Below, in pieces: positions 1-13,400 of a DNA stretch of 64,000 nt (the first letter of the stretch is position 1; every line of letters starts with the position of its first letter). The notes under the pieces were generated by a model that ran no database searches, had not been told where the DNA came from, and was given only the letters and a program-made list of their open reading frames with translations. Position numbers and translations under genes: made by a program. Source of the stretch: UKL13-3 sp044353855 (lineage in GTDB: Bacteria > Bacteroidota > Bacteroidia > UKL13-3); contig JBILBF010000001.1 of assembly GCA_044353855.1 (NCBI GenBank), positions 744,001 to 808,000 of the forward strand. The letters are read 5' to 3'.

Positions 1-3000
1 GTTCGAACCATTTCCTATAACACAATATACAATTTTTTAGGAAACGGCACGATGGCAGGAATCATTAATACATCCAGTGTCCCTAGTATTTTTAACAATA
101 AAATATACGACCTTACCACCAATAATACTGCAGCACTTATTTTATCGGGTATTGCATTTACATCATCAACGGCTGGTAATGTGAGGGTATACAATAACCT
201 TATTTCCAATTTGTTTGCGCCACTTTCAAATGGAGCTACTGTAGAAACAGTAAGGGGTATTAATATTACGTCTACCACTGCATTGGTTAACTATGGTATC
301 TATAACAATACCATTAATATAAATGCAACCTCAAGCGGCATCAATTTTTCTACTGCGGGTATTTTTCATACCTACAGTGTTACAGCAACAAGTGCTACGC
401 TTGATTTGCGCAATAATATTATTGTCAATACGTCCACACCAAACGGAACCGGAAGGTCATCTGTTATTAGGCGCTCAGTAGCTAACGATTTAAATAACTT
501 TAGCACACTTTCCAACCGTAATTTATTGTTTGCCGGAACACCAAGTGCCACCCAATTAATTTACAATGATGGAACCAACTTCGATCAAACATTGGCAAAT
601 TATGTTGCAAGGGTAACCCCACGCGATACCAACTCTGTAAGTGAAAATCCAATATTCTTAAGTACTGTTGGGTCATCGCCACAGTTTTTAAAATTAGACT
701 CAACAATTGCTACCTTTAGCGAAGCATCAGCCAGAAATATTTCGGGTATTACTTCCGATTTTGGAAATACCATACGTGCCGGAAACACAGGTTATACTGG
801 AGTAGGCGGAGCACCCGATATGGGCGCTTGGGAAGCTAATAACCTTGGCCAACCCATTAACCAAATGGTATTTGATTCGGCTAGTGCTGTTCAAAGATTG
901 GGTCTGTTACCGGTAGGAAGTACCAATAATCCTGTGCTTCGTGTTGCTGTTTATGGAACAAATGGATACAATGCATTAGAAACAACATCGTTTAAAATCA
1001 ACACTTCAACAACCAGTTCGTTGTTGGATATAGCCAATGCAAAAGTATATTACACGGGTAGTGATACTAATTTTGCAACCACACAATTGTTTGGAACAAC
1101 TACAGCACCGGGTTCAAGTTTTTATGTAACAGGAAGCAGAAGATTGGCTTTGGGTGTAAATTATTTTTGGGTAACCTATGACGTTAGCAATTCAGCAACA
1201 CCATCAAATTTTTTAGATGCTGCAATTGATAGTGTTGAGTTGGGTGGAGTGAACCAAAGTTTGTTGGTGAGCGACCCAGCAGGAAACCGTCAAATTGCAC
1301 CCAGGTTAAATGGTAACTATAATATAGGATCAGGTCAAACGTATACCAATTTAACTGCTGCTTTTTCTGACTTAAATTTACTGGGTGTAAGTGGTCCGGT
1401 TACGTTTACTTTAAAAGATGCAACATACGACTCGCTTATTACTTCAGAAGTATTCCCTATTGTACTTTCACCTTATGTTGGTTCATCGTCCATCAATACC
1501 GTAACCATTATGCCCGATTTGGGTGTTGCTGCAACCATTGCTGCTGCTCATTCTGCAGCATTTGAACTGAATGGAGGCGATAATTTTATTTTTGATGGTC
1601 GCCAAGGAGGTGTTGGTTCGTTTGTACCGGGCAGCAGTTTAATTATTAGCAATGCCTTTAACCCTGCATTCCGTTTGTTAAACGATGCTACGAGCAATAC
1701 CATTAAGTATTGCGATTTGCGCTCTAATAACAATATAGCAGCAGGTACAGCAGGTGCAGGAGTTGTAAATTTTGGAACCACCACAGGTGCCAATGGAAAT
1801 GATAGCAACAGTATTAAATATTGCGATATTCACGATGCAGGGTTAAATTTATTAGCAGTAGGAATTTCGTCTATTGGTTCGGCTACTACTGTAGCTGCCA
1901 ATAATGATGCAAATGTGGTAGATAGCAATAATGTATATGATTATTGCAATGTATCAAATGCTACAGCAGCAGTATACATAGGTGCCAATAATAGTACCTG
2001 GCAAATAAATGGTAATCGTTTTTACCAAACAGTTCCACGTACATTTACAGGAACCTCTCACCGTGTATTGTGGATTACACCCAATACAGCCAATTTAACT
2101 TCGGCAAATGGGTTTACCATTAACAATAACTTTATAGGAGGTAATGCAGCTAACGGAACAGGAATGTATGACATTGACGGAAATAATGCAGCATTTGTAT
2201 TTGCCGTTATGGACATATCTGTAGGCTTAGGTGCTGCAACTACTATTCAAAATAATACCATTACCAATATTTTGGATTCTACAACAAGTACTTTGTCAAA
2301 TGCTTTTGTGGGCATTAATATGGTCAATGGTAATGTAAATTGTGGAACCATTGCAGGTAATCTAATTGGTTCAAGAGCTATTAATGGATCGATTAATTTT
2401 ATAGTCAAATCAACAACTATTGGTGGATTAATGGGCTTTAGAACGGGTGGTGGAACAGGCAATACGTTTAATATATCAAATAATATAGTAAGCGGAATTA
2501 CGCTTGATGCTGAAAGGGCTGTTGCCTCACCAGAGTTTATGGGTTTTAATTTATTTAATGCTACCAATGTAAATGCCACCAATAATATGGTGGGCGATAC
2601 TTCATTAATTAATAGTATTCTAATTTCTGCTATAAGTGATAGTTCAGTTTCGGCACAGCGTGTTGCTGGCTTTTTTGTGAATCCATCGGGAGGTGTTCCA
2701 GTGTTTAATGTGTCCAATAATACCATCGCAAATATTACCAATAATTATGCTGCAACAGGTTCTCATGCAGCATCTACCAAAGGAATAAATTTTACACCAG
2801 CTGTTACAGGTACCTATACGATTAACAATAATCTTGTAAAAAATATTTCAACAGCATCCGCTACAACAGGTTCAGGAATTAATGCTACTCTTGTAGGTAT
2901 TGGTATTTCTCAAATAGTTGGTACAGTTTCAGCAACCGGAAATATTGTTCATTCCTTAACATTAACGAGTGCATCAACAACAGCTGCAGTTCGCAATACA

Positions 3001-6000
3001 GGTTTATTTTACACCAGTGCTACAACTGGTACCAATGTATTAGCGCGCAATTTTACACACAGTAAATCATTAGTGGCAAATAATCCTTTTGCCGTGATTA
3101 CTGGTATTGAATTGGGTACAGGCAATAATATTGTGGTAAACAATATGGTACGAGAAGGCTTTGACTCAACGGGTGCAGCTATTACTACGGCATGTGTCAT
3201 ACGCGGTATCATTAAAAATTCAGGTTCTAACCAAGTTTATTTTAACACCGTATTTATTGGTGGGTCAAATGTTGGGGCAGACAATTCTCGAACATATGCA
3301 TTTCTCAGAAATAGTAGTGGAACGGATATTGTAAACAACAATATTTTTTACAATACGCGGGTGAATAGTTCAAGTGGTGCTGGTCATTTTGCTGTTGGGC
3401 TAATTAACAACACTACCTTAACCATGAATTATAATTTGCTTAAAGCAGATACGATTGGTTTGTTTAGTGTAACAACTTATTTAACAATGCCAAATTGGAA
3501 AGCTGCTTCGGGTATAGATGCAAACTCAATAAGCAGTCCTTTGTCATTTGTAAATGCAGCAGGCGATAAAAACAATGTAAATTTACGATTGGATACCTTA
3601 GTAGCTACACCAACCGAAGCTTATGGAGTTGCAGTAGCTGTTACAGGCGCAGATGTTGACTTTGACGGACAAACCAGAAGTACGTTAACACCCGTAGATT
3701 TGGGAGCGCATGCAGGTAATTTTATACCAAGTGATATTGCTGCTCCAACTATTACCTATACAGCATTTACCAATACTTTAGCAACAGGGGATAGAACACT
3801 AACTGCAGCCATAACAGATGCAAAAGGTGTATATGTTTCGGGTGCATTTAGACCGCGTGTGTATTTTAAAAAGATGTTTGCAGGAAGCTGGAACAGCGAT
3901 GTGGGAACGTTAACATCTGGTACAGCCGCAACAGGAACATGGACATTTACCATCAATGCCTTAACTATGGGTGGTTTGGTTGGAGATGATTCGGTTTATT
4001 ATTATGTAGTAGCACAAGATTCTACTGGATTTAATAACCTTGGTTCATTCCCGGGTGGAGTAGAAGGAACAGATGTAAATACGATTACCGTAACACCAAC
4101 TCCTTTTTCTTATAAAATTACACCTGTATTGAGTGGAACGATATTGGTAGGAGCAGGGCAAACGTATACAACACTAACTGCAACCAATGGATTGTTTAAT
4201 TATTTAAACAGTGCTGCAATAGGAGGCAATCTTACCGTACAAATTACCAGTGATATTGAAGAACCAGGTACCGTTGGCTTAAACGAAACAGTAGAAACAG
4301 GTGTAGGTGTATATACCATCAATATTGTGCCCGATGCAGCAGTGTTAAGAAACATTACAGGTGCAGTTGTCTCTGGTGCCTTGATTAGGTTAAATGGGGC
4401 TGATAGGGTAAAGGTAGACGGAAGCTTTGGTGGCTCTGGTAATTATTTAAGATTCATGAACAGAACACTAGCTGGAAACACAATTACATTATTAAATGAT
4501 GCAGATTTTGATACACTCAGTAATTTAATCGTTGAAGGGGTAAATAATACTGTAGGGTTGATTTATTTCTGGACTCCAAGTGCAGCTGGAACTGGTAACG
4601 ATTCCAATGTTGTGATGAATTGTTTGATCAGAGATACGATAGGTTCAACCGGAATTAATAAACCAAATACAGGATTATTTTCACAAAGTGGTAATGCTTT
4701 TATTGGAAATGATTTCAACTCGGTAATCAACTGCGAAATATTCAACTTCAGGTATAATGGTATTAACCTGGAGACTACTGCAGGAAATAATTGGACGATT
4801 TATGGTAATAAGTTTTACCGCACTGATACTACCATAGTTGAATCTAGAGTACTTTATATTAAGGGCGGAGGAAACCACACCATTAGAAAAAATAGTATTG
4901 GAGGTGCTTCAACAACTAGAAATGGGACACCTTATTTTAATAGTGCTTCCACATTTTATGGAGTATCAGTTACATCAACATCTAATTTAGTTTCTACTAT
5001 TGATAGCAATGAAATCTCTAATATTATGATAGGAGATAACGGTTCTCTCTATACCATTTACGGTATTCAAAACTCTGCAGGCACTCTTAATATCAATGCC
5101 AATATTATTGGGGGAGGTATCAATGTTTGGGATACTATTTCATCTGGGTATCAGTTCCATGGTATTAGTTTATCAGCAGGAACCAATACTGTTGAAAATA
5201 ACTTAATTAGCAATGCTTATTATAGGTATGTAAGTACAGGGGTAAAACGAACATATGGAATCAATATTACAGGGGGAACTAATCAAGTGCGATTCAATTC
5301 TATCCATGATTTAGCCCAAAATGCATTGTATACAACATCATTCATTACAGCTGGATACTCCGCAATTGGTATATATTACAGCGCATCTACAGGTACTTCA
5401 AATCTTGAGGGTAATACTATTTATAATATTGATGGTCTTTCTGGATATGCGGCTTGTGGTATTTTTACTGGTTCTACTGCAGCAGTTACTGTTACCAGAA
5501 ATCGTGTTTATAATATTACTGCAAATGGAAGTATTGCTGCCGGATCAGTTGCCGCTGGAATTTGTGCTGTATCCACAGGTAATAATGTGTTTTCAAACAA
5601 TCAAATTACTGTTGGAGCAAATGCTAAGAAGCGTGTTTTCGGTATATATGATACTAAAACATCTGGAACCAATCAATATGTATATAATACAATTGTAATA
5701 AACGGAGAAGCAGATATGCTTATTAATTTAGGAGCGATTGGCATTTACAGTACAGCTGCAGGGGTGGCTAACGTAAGGAATAATATAATTTACAATAGCC
5801 GTAAATACCTGGGTTCTGTTATTGGTCATGCAGTTGCTTCAACCAATGCGATTCTTTCTGTTAATTTAAATTATAATTTGTTGGTGTCATCAGATACTGC
5901 AACAGTAGCAAATTTGGGAGGAACACCACAAGGTTGGGCTACTTTAGATAATTTGTATAACACATCACCTAATACCAATTGGGCCACAACTTCGAACATG

Positions 6001-7203
6001 GTCACTGCCGATTCATTGTTCATCGATACCTTGGTGGGCAACTTAGGTATAGTAACTACCAACCCACAAGCGTGGTATGCCAATGGCAAAGGAATAGCTA
6101 TGGCTACTATCAGCGGTGATTATACAACTGCAAGTGGAGCGCGTTCTACAACCATTGCAACTGGTTCAACGGATATTGGATCGGTAGAGTTTACCCCTGC
6201 TTCAACCCCTCCATTAGCAACCCAAATCGGAAACATTGCAGCAAACGATAGTACTTCTTACTTTGTAGCTTCCCGTTTGGTTGGAAAAATCAATTGGGGT
6301 TCAGCTGTATCCTATCCTACAGATATTGAAGCTAGATATTACTCAGGCGTTAATCCAGCAAATGCTTCAACCAATACAACGATGAATGCTTATTGGGATA
6401 TACAACCTATTGGAGGCGGAACAGATTATGTAACAACATTAACCTTGATGCAAGATTCAGCAGTAATGGGTACCGTAACAACACCAAGCAACTTAAAAGT
6501 AGCTCGTTATACAGGTGCAGGTTCTATATGGGATACTACAGCAACAACGGTAAACAATTTGGAAGGTTTTATGACCACAATGCCTCGTATCGGTACATTA
6601 GGAATATATACTGCAACGGATGGTGTTACCAATTCATTGCCAGTAACCTTAACATCGTTTACGGCATTGGCAAAAGCGAAAGATGCGAACCTTAACTGGT
6701 CAACAGCAACTGAAATTAACAACAAAGGATTTGAGGTAGAGCGTTCGGTTGATGGAAAATCATTTGTGAAAGTAGCGTTTGTAAAAGGTGCAGGAAACAG
6801 CAACGTAAAAATGAACTACGCTTTAACAGATGCCAAAGCATTTGTAGTAGCCAATAGCAATATCCTTTACTACCGCTTAAAACAAGTTGATTTGAATGGT
6901 ACCGCTACTTACTCTAACATAGTAAAAGTGAGTATCAATGCTGAAAACGTAAATTCGGTATTGGCTTATCCAAATCCATTTACAACAGATTACAGCGTAT
7001 CGTTTACAACTGCTAAAGCAGGAGTAGCCAATATAGTAATGGTGGATATGCAAGGCAGAAAAGTAGTAAGCTTAACAACTGATATTATTACAGGAAACAA
7101 TATGATACCAGTAAACACTGTAGCAACACTAGAAGCAGGCGTTTACTTTGTAAGTGTAACTGTTAATGGTGAAACACAAGTAATCAAATTGGTGAAGAAC
7201 TAA
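1..7203 (+). CDS. Giant T9SS-secreted beta-helix surface protein (5' partial)
   Basis: The frame is open from base 1, so the true start and signal peptide lie upstream; an in-frame ATG at 52 is probably internal. Over 2,380 residues are visible. Seen: long runs of Asn/Thr/Ile-rich repeats typical of right-handed parallel beta-helices in three blocks (roughly codons 1-290, 440-1240 and 1375-2060), the latter two each opening with a G(S/A)GQTYT-like motif; a module with the FWVTYDV signature near codon 380-400 like those in the downstream gene; an Ig-like module near codons 1245-1370; and a C-terminal T9SS type A sorting domain (AYPNPF start, ending VIKLVKN). Known: such domains send proteins through the T9SS to the cell surface or medium. 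Inference: an adhesin-like or matrix protein; no catalytic domain is seen. Confidence 0.85.
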   Translation, partial: VRTISYNTIYNFLGNGTMAGIINTSSVPSIFNNKIYDLTTNNTAALILSGIAFTSSTAGNVRVYNNLISNLFAPLSNGATVETVRGINITSTTALVNYGIYNNTININATSSGINFSTAGIFHTYSVTATSATLDLRNNIIVNTSTPNGTGRSSVIRRSVANDLNNFSTLSNRNLLFAGTPSATQLIYNDGTNFDQTLANYVARVTPRDTNSVSENPIFLSTVGSSPQFLKLDSTIATFSEASARNISGITSDFGNTIRAGNTGYTGVGGAPDMGAWEANNLGQPINQMVFDSASAVQRLGLLPVGSTNNPVLRVAVYGTNGYNALETTSFKINTSTTSSLLDIANAKVYYTGSDTNFATTQLFGTTTAPGSSFYVTGSRRLALGVNYFWVTYDVSNSATPSNFLDAAIDSVELGGVNQSLLVSDPAGNRQIAPRLNGNYNIGSGQTYTNLTAAFSDLNLLGVSGPVTFTLKDATYDSLITSEVFPIVLSPYVGSSSINTVTIMPDLGVAATIAAAHSAAFELNGGDNFIFDGRQGGVGSFVPGSSLIISNAFNPAFRLLNDATSNTIKYCDLRSNNNIAAGTAGAGVVNFGTTTGANGNDSNSIKYCDIHDAGLNLLAVGISSIGSATTVAANNDANVVDSNNVYDYCNVSNATAAVYIGANNSTWQINGNRFYQTVPRTFTGTSHRVLWITPNTANLTSANGFTINNNFIGGNAANGTGMYDIDGNNAAFVFAVMDISVGLGAATTIQNNTITNILDSTTSTLSNAFVGINMVNGNVNCGTIAGNLIGSRAINGSINFIVKSTTIGGLMGFRTGGGTGNTFNISNNIVSGITLDAERAVASPEFMGFNLFNATNVNATNNMVGDTSLINSILISAISDSSVSAQRVAGFFVNPSGGVPVFNVSNNTIANITNNYAATGSHAASTKGINFTPAVTGTYTINNNLVKNISTASATTGSGINATLVGIGISQIVGTVSATGNIVHSLTLTSASTTAAVRNTGLFYTSATTGTNVLARNFTHSKSLVANNPFAVITGIELGTGNNIVVNNMVREGFDSTGAAITTACVIRGIIKNSGSNQVYFNTVFIGGSNVGADNSRTYAFLRNSSGTDIVNNNIFYNTRVNSSSGAGHFAVGLINNTTLTMNYNLLKADTIGLFSVTTYLTMPNWKAASGIDANSISSPLSFVNAAGDKNNVNLRLDTLVATPTEAYGVAVAVTGADVDFDGQTRSTLTPVDLGAHAGNFIPSDIAAPTITYTAFTNTLATGDRTLTAAITDAKGVYVSGAFRPRVYFKKMFAGSWNSDVGTLTSGTAATGTWTFTINALTMGGLVGDDSVYYYVVAQDSTGFNNLGSFPGGVEGTDVNTITVTPTPFSYKITPVLSGTILVGAGQTYTTLTATNGLFNYLNSAAIGGNLTVQITSDIEEPGTVGLNETVETGVGVYTINIVPDAAVLRNITGAVVSGALIRLNGADRVKVDGSFGGSGNYLRFMNRTLAGNTITLLNDADFDTLSNLIVEGVNNTVGLIYFWTPSAAGTGNDSNVVMNCLIRDTIGSTGINKPNTGLFSQSGNAFIGNDFNSVINCEIFNFRYNGINLETTAGNNWTIYGNKFYRTDTTIVESRVLYIKGGGNHTIRKNSIGGASTTRNGTPYFNSASTFYGVSVTSTSNLVSTIDSNEISNIMIGDNGSLYTIYGIQNSAGTLNINANIIGGGINVWDTISSGYQFHGISLSAGTNTVENNLISNAYYRYVSTGVKRTYGINITGGTNQVRFNSIHDLAQNALYTTSFITAGYSAIGIYYSASTGTSNLEGNTIYNIDGLSGYAACGIFTGSTAAVTVTRNRVYNITANGSIAAGSVAAGICAVSTGNNVFSNNQITVGANAKKRVFGIYDTKTSGTNQYVYNTIVINGEADMLINLGAIGIYSTAAGVANVRNNIIYNSRKYLGSVIGHAVASTNAILSVNLNYNLLVSSDTATVANLGGTPQGWATLDNLYNTSPNTNWATTSNMVTADSLFIDTLVGNLGIVTTNPQAWYANGKGIAMATISGDYTTASGARSTTIATGSTDIGSVEFTPASTPPLATQIGNIAANDSTSYFVASRLVGKINWGSAVSYPTDIEARYYSGVNPANASTNTTMNAYWDIQPIGGGTDYVTTLTLMQDSAVMGTVTTPSNLKVARYTGAGSIWDTTATTVNNLEGFMTTMPRIGTLGIYTATDGVTNSLPVTLTSFTALAKAKDANLNWSTATEINNKGFEVERSVDGKSFVKVAFVKGAGNSNVKMNYALTDAKAFVVANSNILYYRLKQVDLNGTATYSNIVKVSINAENVNSVLAYPNPFTTDYSVSFTTAKAGVANIVMVDMQGRKVVSLTTDIITGNNMIPVNTVATLEAGVYFVSVTVNGETQVIKLVKN

Positions 7204-7213
7204 GGTTCCACAA
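6629..7213 (+). repeat. Long direct repeat, copy 1 (3' end of first giant gene)
   Basis: This stretch aligns without gaps, at a constant offset of 9,479 bases, to 16108-16692. It covers the last ~190 codons including the T9SS sorting domain and continues ten bases past the stop codon (TAAGGTTCCACAA in both). Over the last 250 bases only about eight differences are visible. Such similarity at synonymous sites points to recent duplication or ongoing gene conversion. Confidence 0.85.
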
Positions 7214-7232
7214 TCAATCAAAAGGTAATTTA

Positions 7233-7273
7233 AAAGAGCCGTTTCGCAAGTTTGCGGAGCGGCTCTTTTTTTT
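7233..7273 (+). terminator. Rho-independent terminator after the first giant gene
   Basis: The stem AAAGAGCCG/CGGCTCTTT encloses a second inverted pair (TTCGCA/TGCGGA) and is followed by eight or more T. It lies 30 bases after the stop codon, so the giant gene is likely its own transcription unit. The 170 bases from here to the next gene are AT-rich with no other feature I can support. Confidence 0.8.
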
Positions 7274-7442
7274 GATATTCGCTTTTTTAACAAAAAGTGG
7301 CAGTTCTTTAAATATATATTTTATTATGTTGAGTACATGTAGTTTCGGTACAGTTTTTTACACTTTGGGTTAGGTTAAATTGATTTTGATTTTTTTATAT
7401 GAAAAAAAGAGGTAATTTACCGCCCTATAATATTTACAAATT

Positions 7443-10400
7443 ATGAAATTAAACAATTACTTTAAGAATTTGATAGGTTCTCCTTCATGGGTAAGAAACT
7501 TATTGTTGGTAGTTGCACTTACGATGAGTGCAATGCTGAATTCGGCAGTAGCGCAGCGTATTTCCACTAGTGGAGGTACCTATACTATTGACAATACAGG
7601 TACCAATACCGGAACCAATTTTACCTCTTTTACAGATGCAATTACTGATTTAAATTTTGGTGGAACGTATTCAGGTAACGTAGTTATCAACGTAACTGCT
7701 GGGCAATCATTTACTGAAAATGCACCTGTAATTACTGCAACTGGTAACAATACAGCTAGCATTACCTTTATTAAGTCAGGTGTGGGTTCAAATCCGTTGA
7801 TTACCTCAATTGGTACAACATCATTTAATGGTGATGCTGCTATTGTAATTAATGGAGGTGACTATTTTACCTTTAATGGTATTGATGTTACCGCTGCCGA
7901 TTCTTCTTTGGAGTTTGGTTATTTGGTGCGTAAAGCAAGTTTTAACAATGCTGCACAATTTAATACCATTACTAATTGTACGGTGTTAATGAGCCGTTTT
8001 AAAAATTACTCTTATGCAGTTCTACAATCTTCGGATAGTATAATTTCATCTACTGTTACAGCTTTTAGTGCGGCAAATAATCCAATTGCTCAAGTAAACA
8101 ATAACAATACGTATACCAATATCACTGTGGGTAATGCTTACAATGCAATTTGGCTAAAAGGATTATCAACTACCTACCGCGATTCGAACAATATATGTAA
8201 TTTTAACAATATTGGTCGTACAGGTTTCAGTAATGATATTGGTGCGTTATCGGGTACGATTGCTTGTTATGGAGTATATGCTACCAACCAATTCATGTAT
8301 CAAGGAAACAATAATATCTTAAAAAATATTATTAGTACAGGTACTATCTATCCAATATATACTTTGGGTTCGGTTAATGTGCAACACAATAACAACCAGC
8401 TTACTGCCATGAATATTAATATCAATACATTCTATTATATTTATGGAATATACCTCAGTTCGGTAACCAATGGAACTGTTTTGAATAACTCATTTTATGA
8501 TATAAATGCCAACGGTACCGCATTTAATTATTTTTATAATGTATATACAACTATCACCACCAATGTTCAAGTAAGTAATAATAGTAGCACCAATATTTCG
8601 GGTATTTATGTTTATTGGGGGTATTATATGGCAACTGCTACAAACTGCCGCATGTCTACTAATACCATTTCAAATATATCAACTCAAGGAACCCCTACTT
8701 CTGGATTATTTTACATGAGTGGGGGAACAACCGATACGATAGATAACAACACAGCAAACAACCTAACTTTGGGAGGAACTTTAATTGGTATTCAAGGTGC
8801 AACAGCTACCTCTTTCCGCATATACAATAATACAGTACAAAATATAGTTGCAGGTAATTCAGGTGGCGGAGGCGTAACCGGAATAACATGTAGTACGCCT
8901 AATAATGCTAATATTTTTAACAATACAATTAGAAATGTAAAAAGTGTATGGGGAGGAAGTGCTTGTTTGGGTATGAATTATACTGCCATTACAGGTACAT
9001 GTAATATTTATAATAATTTGGTTTCGGATTTTGGCCAGCCAGATAATGCAATTACTGGTACTGGATCTGTTACTGGAACTGTCCTTAACAATGCTACAAC
9101 GGGTACCGTTAACATTAATTTTTACAACAATGTTATCAATGGGTTAACCAAAAAATATACTGGAGCGGCTAATGCAACAAGATACTTGTTAGGGTTAAGC
9201 ATTACCTCTACTACTGGAAGTTCAACTTGTAACTATTATATTATTCACAATTCGGTTTCGGTTGATGGCAAATTTTCATTAACAGGGTCTTCTACAGTGG
9301 TGAGTACAGCAGCAACAAGTTCATCAACATCTCCTATTATGACTTTCCGTAATAATATTTTTGCTGACTTTACTGGGACACAAACTGGTGTTGCAAAACA
9401 TTTCTTGTTTTATACAGGTGGTTCTGGTATTATAGGTCGCACAGGTTCTACATCCAACTACAACGATTGGTATTTAGCTAATAGCACCAATGGTTTTTTT
9501 GGATTTAGCGGTGTTGATAAAGCTAATTTAGCTGCATGGGTTGCAACCACTGGTTTAACTTCTTATGAAGCAAATAGTGTAACGGGCAATCCATCGTTTA
9601 ACAGCTCAACCAACTCACGTTTATTATTTGGTTCCCCTGCTTTAAATACAGGTTTATTTATATCAGGTTTTACCAATGATATTTTAGGAGTAACACGTAG
9701 TTTATCTACACCAAGTATGGGTGCATACGAAGTTGCTTTAGATGAAACAAAACCGACTATTACTTATACACCAGCAGTAAGCGTATACTCAACTGCTAAC
9801 TATACACTAACCAACTTTGCCACTATTGATGATGGTGGATTAGGTTTAATTCCTACTGGAGCTGGTGTTGCTCCTCGTTTGTATTACAAAACAAGCACAA
9901 CAGCCAATGCATTTGTAGGCAATACATCAACCGATAATGGCTGGAAATATGTGGAACCTACCAATGGAACATCACCGTTTAGTTTCACCATTGATTACAG
10001 TTTATTGTTGGGAGGAGTTGCTAATGTAGCAGATACCATACAGTATTTTGTGGTAGCAACCGATACTGCGGCAATAGCAAATATTACGTCAAACCCAGCC
10101 ACAGGATTTGTGGGCACAGGGGTTGGTGCCATTACAACGGCTCCAACTACGCCTAATTCTTATATTATTTATGGCGTTCCTGCTGCATATACATCAGCTA
10201 CCGTTTTACAAGATAAAATTGCTAAAGTAGGACAAGGAACCACTAATAATCAAATTATTAGAGTAAAAGTTACAACAGCATTAACAGGTTCACCTGCATA
10301 TGTATCGCAACTTGATTTTAGTACATTAGGTGGTGGAAATGACTCAGCAAATATAGCAAGTGCTAGCGTATATTATACAGGTTCAAGCTCTACTTTTTCA

Positions 10401-13400
10401 ACGGCAACTGTGTTTGGTACAACTGTATTTTCACCAGTGGCTACAGGCCCAATAGGGGCATTTAGTGTTACGGGTAATGCTCTTTGCCCTAATGGTGATA
10501 ACTACTTTTGGTTGGTTTACAATATGCGCAGTACTGCAGTTATAAATGATTCGGTAGATGCCGAACTTGCTTCAGTAACTTATTTTGGTGCAGCAAATGT
10601 ATACTCAGGTGGTGCAACAGCAGGAGCAAGAACAATTCGTGCAGAATATTGTGCATCAACTGCTACCTCAGATAACGATGAAGAAATTTGGAATGTAACC
10701 TTTGGTTCATTAAACAATTCTTCTACTTGTGATTCATTAGCTCCTGGTCTTGGTTCGGTTAAAAAACGATATGCAAACTACACAACCTTATCACCTACTA
10801 ATATATTAAGAGGTTCATCTATACCTTTCAGCATCACTGGTGCTTCATGCGGTGCATCATATAACTCAAGAATGGGTTTATACATTGATTGGAACAATGA
10901 TGGTGACTTTGCTGATGTAAACGAATTGGCTTATTCATCAGTTGCAGCTAATTCAGTTATTACAGGATTTGCGTTTACAGGTAACGTAACTGTTCCTTGC
11001 GATGCAAGCCTTGGCGAAACACGCATGCGTGTTACGTATATTGAAGCTGCTACTTTGCCTGTAAATGGATGTGGTAATATTCCTTACGGTGAGGTGGAAG
11101 AGTATACTTTAAACATTCAAGTTAACCCTGTTGCATATGTGTCGAGTTCAGCTATTCAAAATACAAATATTGTTTCACCTAACACCTTAAATGCTCAAAT
11201 GTTAAGAATACCTGTTAAGGCAAGTGGATGTGGTGTAGGTTTTCTTAACGAAATGTATTTTAATACAGGTAGTTCAACAAATGCTGCAACTGATATTGTA
11301 GCCGCAAAACTTTATGTAACCGGAAATACCAATACCTTTAATACAAGTAGATTATTAGGTACAGTAGCTTCACCTGTTGGTGCATTTAGCTTCACAGGAT
11401 TAACGGATACTTTGCTATTAGCAACAAGTGATACTAACAACTATTGGTTGGCATATGATATTGCATCAGGAGCAACGTTAAGTAATGTAATTGATGCCAC
11501 AATTGATAGTATAGGAGCTATAGGAGTGTATGGTATACCAACGAATAACAATCCTTCAGGGTCACGATTAATTCAAGCACCAATGACTTATACCAGTTCA
11601 ACTACTACCCAAACAAATGTATCATCCATTGAGAGAGGATCTGCAAACAACAGAATTGTGGGATTGGAAATTGTGACTTCTCTTACTGGCTCACCAATTG
11701 ATTTAACATCACTGGAGGTAAGCACGAATGGTACAGATTCGTTACTCGATATTACCAATATTAAAGTATGGTATACGGGAACAAGTAACACATTTGCAAC
11801 GACACAGCAGTTTGGATCAACAGTAACGGCTCCAAGTGCAACTAATACGATTACAGGAACCCTGCCATTAGCAAACGGAACAAACTATGTTTGGGTTACG
11901 TATGATATTAATAATGGCGCTGCTATATTGCATAATATTGATGCTGAAATTTCTTCTGCTATTATTGGAGGAGTAATGCAAACACCAATAGTAACTGCAC
12001 CTACAGGAAACCGCAAAGTTCGTATACCATATTGTGCATCAAATGCAACCATTCCAGCATCATATGAGGATATTGGAAATGTAACATTGGTAACCAATGC
12101 TACAACTGTTTTAAATAATGGCGTAGGTCTACCTATTTTATCAAATAGTACAGCTGTAAATGGATACACCAATTTTACACAAACCGTTGCACCAGCTGCC
12201 ATATTGGTTAACCAAGCTGTTACTGCCAGTATTGGAATGATTGTGAATGGTGCATTTACATACAATAACCAAGCTGCCATTTACATCGATTACAACCAAG
12301 ATGGCGACTTTTTGGATGCAGGTGAAATGGTTTGGAATTCAACAACCAGCATATTAGCAACTGCGGGTCCGTTTGTAGCCACATTTACACCGCCTTGTAC
12401 TGCTACTCTGGGTGAAACCAGAATGCGTGTTGCATTATGGGGAGGATTTGCTACAATTCCTCTTACCCAAGCTAATTCTTGTGGTACTTATACTTACGGT
12501 GAAACAGAAGATTACTTAGTAACGATAGGTGCAAACCCAGTAGTAAACAAAACAAGTAATGCTATTCAAAACACAGCCATTTTAGCTCCAAATACCTTAA
12601 ATGCCCAAATGTTAAGAATTCCTGTAAGAGCAGGTGGCTGTGGTGTAGGTGTAATCTCCGAAATGTATTTTAATACTGCTGGTTCAACCAATGCTTTAAC
12701 AGATATTGTAAGTGCTAAATTATACTCAACGGGTAATTCATCTACTTTTAACACAAGTAAACAAGTAGGTTTAACGGTTTCCTCACCAAATGGTGCATTT
12801 AGTTTTACAGGTTTAACAGATACTTTGTTAACAGCAACAAACGATACCAATAATTACTGGTTAGCTTATGATGTAAATCCATCAGCTGGCATCAATAATG
12901 TATTGGATGCTCGTATTGACAGTATGCAATCAATTGGGGTATATATTATTCCAACAAATAATGACCCTGCAGGCAATCGTTCAATTGTAGCTCCTATGAC
13001 ATACATAAGTTCGACAACAACACAATTAACAAGTTCAAAAGTGGCCAAAGGTGAAGCAAACAATAATATTATTGGATTGCAAATTGTAACTTCTGCTATC
13101 GGTTCAGCCATTGATATAACCTCTTTAGATATCAATACAACTGGAACAGATTCACTACCAGATATTACCAACCTTAAAGTATGGTTTACCGGAAACAGCA
13201 ATGTATTTGATACAACAACACAGTTTGGATCAACCATAGCGGTACCAGCAGCAACCAATACAGTAACAGGGTTATTATCGCTAACCAATAATACCAATTA
13301 TTTTTGGGTAACATATGATATTATAGCTGGTGCAGCAAGCGGTCATGCAGTAGATGCTGAAATCACCTCTGCAACAATTGCAACTGTAGCACAAGTACCA

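Noticed and set aside
500..788. Minus-strand frames inside the giant genes (also at 2247-2741, 11885-12280, 12866-13297)
   Set aside because: They are shadows of a low-complexity Asn/Thr-rich coding sequence whose codon use leaves the opposite strand open; none has a plausible start context or recognisable product.
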